Positions 32,346-35,108 of a stretch of DNA of 35,108 nucleotides are shown piece after piece. The DNA is taken from the NCBI GenBank assembly GCA_937916345.1, contig CALFUE010000145.1, positions 1-35,108 on the forward strand. Reading direction: 5' to 3'. The DNA comes from an uncultured bacterium. Its GTDB lineage: Bacteria; Bacillota; Clostridia; Lachnospirales; Lachnospiraceae. The position numbers and the translations under genes were made by a program. Numbering within the stretch: position 1 is the stretch's first letter; each line of letters opens with the position of its first letter. The notes beneath the pieces were generated by a model. That model searched no databases. It was not told where the DNA came from and was given only the letters and a program-made list of their open reading frames with translations.

Positions 32346-32374
32346 AATATCACATATTTCGGAAAAAAAGTCAA
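32346..32374 (-). promoter_or_regulatory. Candidate promoter of ispE
   Basis: On the minus strand TTGACT (32369-32374) is followed after 17 bases by GATATT (32346-32351), or after 16 by TGATAT. The -10 match is modest. It sits in the 81-base spacer after the EamA gene, with a leader of about 39 bases. Confidence 0.4.
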
Positions 32375-32381
32375 TAGCCAG

Positions 32382-33272
32382 TTAGTCCCGGGCTGTTTTC
32401 AAGTTAAAATACCAACGAAAAACAGCTACTCCGATTATGATGACATAGCCCAGGATGCTGGCAGGAGCAGGAAACTCATCCAGGAAGAACATTCCGATAA
32501 AGGCGGCGAAAACCACCTGCATATAATCAAAAACCGATATCTCTTTTGCGGGAGCAAACTTATAGGCGCTCGTTATCCCGAACTGACCCAGAGTCGCGGA
32601 AACACCGGCCATGATAAGACACAGGAACTGGCAGGTGGTCATAGGCTGAAAATCTAATAACAAAAAAGGAAGCAGCACCAGGCAGGAAAAGGCCGAAAAA
32701 CAGAAAACTATCACCGGAGTCCTCTCGCCCTTTTTCCCAAGTCTCCTGACGAAAACATAGGCCATTCCCGCGCCGAAGCCGCCGTACAGGCCGATCAGCG
32801 CAGGCACGGAATAGAGGGAATCTCCGGGTCTTATTATGAAAGCCGCTCCGATAAATGCGATGATCGTGCAGATCACATCCATTTTCCTTGGGACTTCTTT
32901 CAAGATGGGAATACTCATGATTATGGCAAAAAACGGAGACAGCTTGTTTAGCATATTAGCGTCTGCGATATCAAGCCTGTCTATGGCATAAAAATTGGCG
33001 ATAACGCCGGATGTCCCGAAAAGGCATCTGAAAAAGATATCCCCGTAGCTCTCTTTTTTTATGTGAAATTTTTCCTCAGTGCCAAGCAGCACAAACAAAG
33101 CCACGAACACAGCCACCAGATTCCTGAAAAAAGCCTTCTGCATAGTGGGAAGGTCTCCGGATATCCTGACAAAAAAGGTCATGAAGGCAAAGCCCAAGGC
33201 TGCCAGCATTATGCAGATAATGCCCTTCATGTGGTCGTTTGCGATTATTCTTCGTCTCTTCTCTTTTTCCAT
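32382..33272 (-). CDS. DMT-superfamily (EamA) membrane transporter
   Basis: A protein of about 296 residues with ten predicted membrane helices in two EamA repeats. The first starts MKGIICIMLAALGFAFMTF and includes KAFFRNLVAVFVALFV. The second includes PALIGLYGGFGAGMAYVFV and ends with ILGYVIIIGVAVFRWYF. Relatives export metabolites or amino acids; the substrate is unknown. The frame is open from a TTG at 33311, but that TTG is the -35 of a near-consensus promoter. ATG 33272 would be almost leaderless; ATG 33230, at the first helix, is another option. Neither has a clear ribosome site. Confidence 0.9.
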   Translation of the reverse strand: MEKEKRRRIIANDHMKGIICIMLAALGFAFMTFFVRISGDLPTMQKAFFRNLVAVFVALFVLLGTEEKFHIKKESYGDIFFRCLFGTSGVIANFYAIDRLDIADANMLNKLSPFFAIIMSIPILKEVPRKMDVICTIIAFIGAAFIIRPGDSLYSVPALIGLYGGFGAGMAYVFVRRLGKKGERTPVIVFCFSAFSCLVLLPFLLLDFQPMTTCQFLCLIMAGVSATLGQFGITSAYKFAPAKEISVFDYMQVVFAAFIGMFFLDEFPAPASILGYVIIIGVAVFRWYFNLKTARD

Positions 33273-33282
33273 TACAAGAGAG

Positions 33283-33311
33283 ATTTTACGACCGCAATAT
33301 GGTTTTGTCAA
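33283..33311 (-). promoter_or_regulatory. Promoter of the EamA transporter gene
   Basis: On the minus strand TTGACA (33306-33311) and TAAAAT (33283-33288) are separated by exactly 17 bases. Transcription should begin around 33275, only a few bases before ATG 33272. Confidence 0.7.
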
Positions 33312-33423
33312 ACTATGATGTCAGGCTATTATGAAATCATGTGAAATTAAAAGAATAAATATGTATTTTTAGGTAATTTTAGGCAATTTTTATAAAAATT
33401 ATGAAAATAATTGAAAAAATATG

Positions 33424-33452
33424 TTGACAAATGAAAATAGATGAAATACTAT
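33424..33452 (+). promoter_or_regulatory. Promoter of the helix-turn-helix / FtsL-like gene pair
   Basis: TTGACA (33424-33429), a 17-base spacer and TACTAT (33447-33452). It lies in a very AT-rich 200-base divergent region, and the leader to ATG 33509 is about 50 bases. Confidence 0.65.
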
Positions 33453-33508
33453 TAATTCGTATTTGGTTCAGAGAAAGGAAATATAACAGTTGAGGTCGGA
33501 GGGGCTTG

Positions 33509-33934
33509 ATGCTTGAGGAGAAATTTTACACGGTAGCAGATGTCGCTTCCGTCACAGGCATGACCAGCCGCACCATCAGAAATTATCTCAAAGACGGCAC
33601 CTTAACAGGCACAAAAATCGGAGTACAGTGGCGTTTCACCGAGGAGGACATCAAAAAGCTCTTCCACAGGGAGACCGTCTCTCACATTTCCCCGGGCGTA
33701 ATGGTCAAATCATACATGTCTGACCTGCTCCCCACGGAAAAGAGAGCTCTGATCGTAGTAGACCTGCCGGACATCTCAGAAGAGGACGGGGCCGCCATTC
33801 TCTCCCGGATAAAAAACAAAGGCTACGGCGAACATGTGCAGCTCACTCATGAGCACGACCAGATAGAGAACAATTACCGCATCGTATTGACCGGCAGCCT
33901 TGAAGCTGTAAAGGGCATTATTGATGACATCTGA
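33509..33934 (+). CDS. Helix-turn-helix (MerR/excisionase-type) protein
   Basis: The 141-residue protein has an N-terminal winged-helix DNA-binding domain of the HTH_17/excisionase class: FYTVADVASVTGMTSRTIRNYLKDG, read with GTKIGVQWRFTEEDIKKLF, at about 5-55. The remainder (about 65-141) is an alpha/beta segment (KRALIVVDLPDISEEDGAAIL, YRIVLTGSLEAVKGII) without a known name. ATG 33509 follows GGAGG at six bases; the preceding TTG is not needed. It overlaps the FtsL-like gene by 11 bases, so they are co-expressed. Confidence 0.85.
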   Translation: MLEEKFYTVADVASVTGMTSRTIRNYLKDGTLTGTKIGVQWRFTEEDIKKLFHRETVSHISPGVMVKSYMSDLLPTEKRALIVVDLPDISEEDGAAILSRIKNKGYGEHVQLTHEHDQIENNYRIVLTGSLEAVKGIIDDI

Positions 33935-34376
33935 AAGTCATGCGACGATTCTCACAATTGAAGATCTGGTTGCAACCTCTCTCACCGAGGAACAGATAGA
34001 GCGCTATCACGCGATAAAAAAAAGAGCCGCTTTTCAAAAAAAGCAACTCATCATCTTTAACCGTCAGAAGCGCATCGCAAGATACCGGCTGTTACGCACG
34101 ATCATGCTGGTGCTCTTTACAGGTGCAACATTCTTTTACGGAGTATATCTCACTACCGAGGTGTCTCTCCACCAACGTCAGGTTCTTACCATGCAAGACG
34201 CGCTGCGTGAACGGATCCGCGAAAATGACGATATGGAGAGACGGATATACGACTCCGTAGACATTCTGGCTCTAAAGGAAAAAGCCATATCAATGGGACT
34301 TGTATATCCCGACCCGGGAAGCATTATACATTACGACCCGGGTTCGGACAATTACATGCAGATAACAGAAACCTGA
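33924..34376 (+). CDS. FtsL/DivIC-like bitopic membrane protein
   Basis: A 150-residue protein with a basic cytoplasmic N-terminus (AIKKRAAFQKKQL, RQKRIARYRLLR), one membrane helix at about 60-80 (TIMLVLFTGATFFYGVYL), and an outside coiled coil (LHQRQVLTMQDALRERIREN). It ends in ILALKEKAISMGLVYPDPG. That layout and the terminal A-x-x-x-G-M/L motif are typical of septum proteins of the FtsL/DivIC group. No ftsW, ftsI or mraW lies beside it, so a division role is inferred from architecture only. Confidence 0.72.
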   Translation: MTSESHATILTIEDLVATSLTEEQIERYHAIKKRAAFQKKQLIIFNRQKRIARYRLLRTIMLVLFTGATFFYGVYLTTEVSLHQRQVLTMQDALRERIRENDDMERRIYDSVDILALKEKAISMGLVYPDPGSIIHYDPGSDNYMQITET

Positions 34377-34433
34377 AGAGACAGAAAAATTCAAACAGCT
34401 AACTGACTAACTCTCCCATGAATTCTCTCTTAC

Positions 34434-34469
34434 GCAAAACGGGGATCGGATATCCGATCCCCGCTTTGC
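34434..34469. terminator. Strong bidirectional terminator
   Basis: GCAAAACGGGGATCGGAT (34434-34451) pairs with ATCCGATCCCCGCTTTGC (34452-34469) with a single mismatch. It lies between convergent genes. On either strand the outer stem ends in a T-rich stretch (CTTTGCATTTG to the right; GTTTTGCG to the left), so it can serve both. Confidence 0.8.
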
Positions 34470-34476
34470 ATTTGAT

Positions 34477-35108
34477 TCAGTATTTTACATTTCTATAAGC
34501 CCTGTTAATCTCAGGCGTCACGCCCTCCTTCTCAAAGAGCTCCGACACCGTACAAAATACATATCCTTCATCAAGCATCACAGGAACCTGGGTCCTAAGC
34601 GCCTCTATTGAGCCGGTATTCCAGCTGTGCAGCAACATGATATCGCCGTCTGAAAGAGACAGCAGCCTACTCGCTGTTATATCACCCTCGTCGCTGTCAG
34701 CCTCGTTTACCTCCGACTCTATCAGAGGTCTTCCGGCTATCTTTGCCACTCTCTCATCCCATGCGTAGTAAGGCACTCTGACAAACGCTATCTCTACATC
34801 ACCCATAGCCGCTCTTATTGTATTATCAGTCTTATCAAGTTCATCGCGGATCTCCTCGTCCGTCATCCCGGTAAAGTATCCGTGGGTGTAGCTGTGATTT
34901 CCCAGTTCACAGCCGTAATCCACCATCTTTTTTACCTGAAGCACATTCGCCCCTATCTTTTCCCCGATAAGAAAAAAAGTCAGCGGTATTGAATACTCCT
35001 TTGAAATATTCAGGTACTCTCCTATCCCCACCGGATCGGGCCCGTCGTCGACAGTGATCGCCACATACTTTCTGTTCTCCATAATACTCGCATACTCCTC
35101 CTGTGTAT
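34477..35108 (-). CDS. Polysaccharide deacetylase (NodB fold), 5' end cut by the window
   Basis: A carbohydrate esterase 4 domain that removes N-acetyl groups from peptidoglycan or other polymers. Numbering from the ATG at 35082: TVDDGP gives catalytic and metal Asp12-Asp13, GNHSYTHG gives metal His63 and His67, FVRVPYYAWDE gives Arg102, and MLLHSW gives His152. No signal peptide follows that ATG, although such enzymes are usually secreted. The frame stays open to the window edge and reads as protein (QEEYASIMENRKY). The AGGAGG present is 14 bases away, too far. I therefore think the gene begins beyond the window. Confidence 0.9.
   Translation of the reverse strand, partial: TQEEYASIMENRKYVAITVDDGPDPVGIGEYLNISKEYSIPLTFFLIGEKIGANVLQVKKMVDYGCELGNHSYTHGYFTGMTDEEIRDELDKTDNTIRAAMGDVEIAFVRVPYYAWDERVAKIAGRPLIESEVNEADSDEGDITASRLLSLSDGDIMLLHSWNTGSIEALRTQVPVMLDEGYVFCTVSELFEKEGVTPEINRAYRNVKY

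Noticed and set aside
32375..32400. Terminator after the EamA gene
   Set aside because: A 4-bp AGCC/GGCT stem precedes a seven-U run on the minus strand, but the stem is too weak to call with confidence.

Overview
The window is a gene-dense stretch of a chromosome from a Gram-positive anaerobe of the class Clostridia, most probably the family Lachnospiraceae. The evidence is the IreB–RuvX–DUF1292 block, RNase J, CheV, TmcAL, a TrmR/TrhP tRNA-wobble pair, DUF1934, and the rpmF-plsX-acpP-rnc-smc order. There is no outer-membrane machinery. Ribosome binding sites are strong (AGGAGG type) and sigma-A promoters are near consensus. CheV and a methyl-accepting chemotaxis protein suggest a chemotactic species. 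The genus cannot be fixed from this sequence. I saw no rRNA, tRNA, CRISPR array or prophage. Nearly all genes lie on the minus strand, so operons are described below from high to low coordinates.

Layout. (1) 1-4150: rpmF, plsX, acpP, rnc and smc form one minus-strand operon driven by a TTGACA-17-TATATT promoter. smc stops being SMC-like in its hinge near base 98, so the left edge is either an insertion or an assembly junction. (2) 4190-4438: a gene-free region packed with small hairpins. (3) 4439-13713: a beta-propeller lactonase, tmcAL, aroC, ackA, then a three-gene ABC export-type cassette (ATPase, large anchored CARDB-like protein, MacB-like permease). (4) 15060-18088: DUF1292, RNase J, an MltG-like stub, trmR and trhP. 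(5) 18155-19182: an HPr-like protein, IreB and RuvX, with their own promoter inside the end of maf and a terminator inside the end of ruvX. (6) 19162-24353: cheV, a 542-residue acidic/lysine-rich membrane protein, hisH, hisF, ung and maf, all tightly packed. (7) 24479-29730: a signalling operon with a methyl-accepting chemotaxis protein, an unknown membrane protein, an OmpR-type response regulator, its histidine kinase and a lipoprotein. (8) 29867-33272: a divergent small membrane protein, then ispE, a GntR/FCD regulator and DUF1934, and an EamA transporter. (9) 33509-35108: two plus-strand genes (a helix-turn-helix protein and an FtsL-like protein), a strong shared terminator, and a polysaccharide deacetylase cut by the right edge.

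Functional links. TrhP and TrmR act in sequence on tRNA U34. TmcAL consumes acetate and sits in the same operon as acetate kinase. IreB and RuvX keep the order known from Bacillus (yrzL-yrrK-yrzB-yrrL-yrrM-yrrO), with RNase J inserted. Most of the window is ordinary core genome. The unusual parts are the broken smc, the hairpin cluster at 4190-4438, the CARDB/ABC cassette, the HPr-like protein without a phosphorylatable histidine, and several conserved-looking but unnamed membrane proteins.
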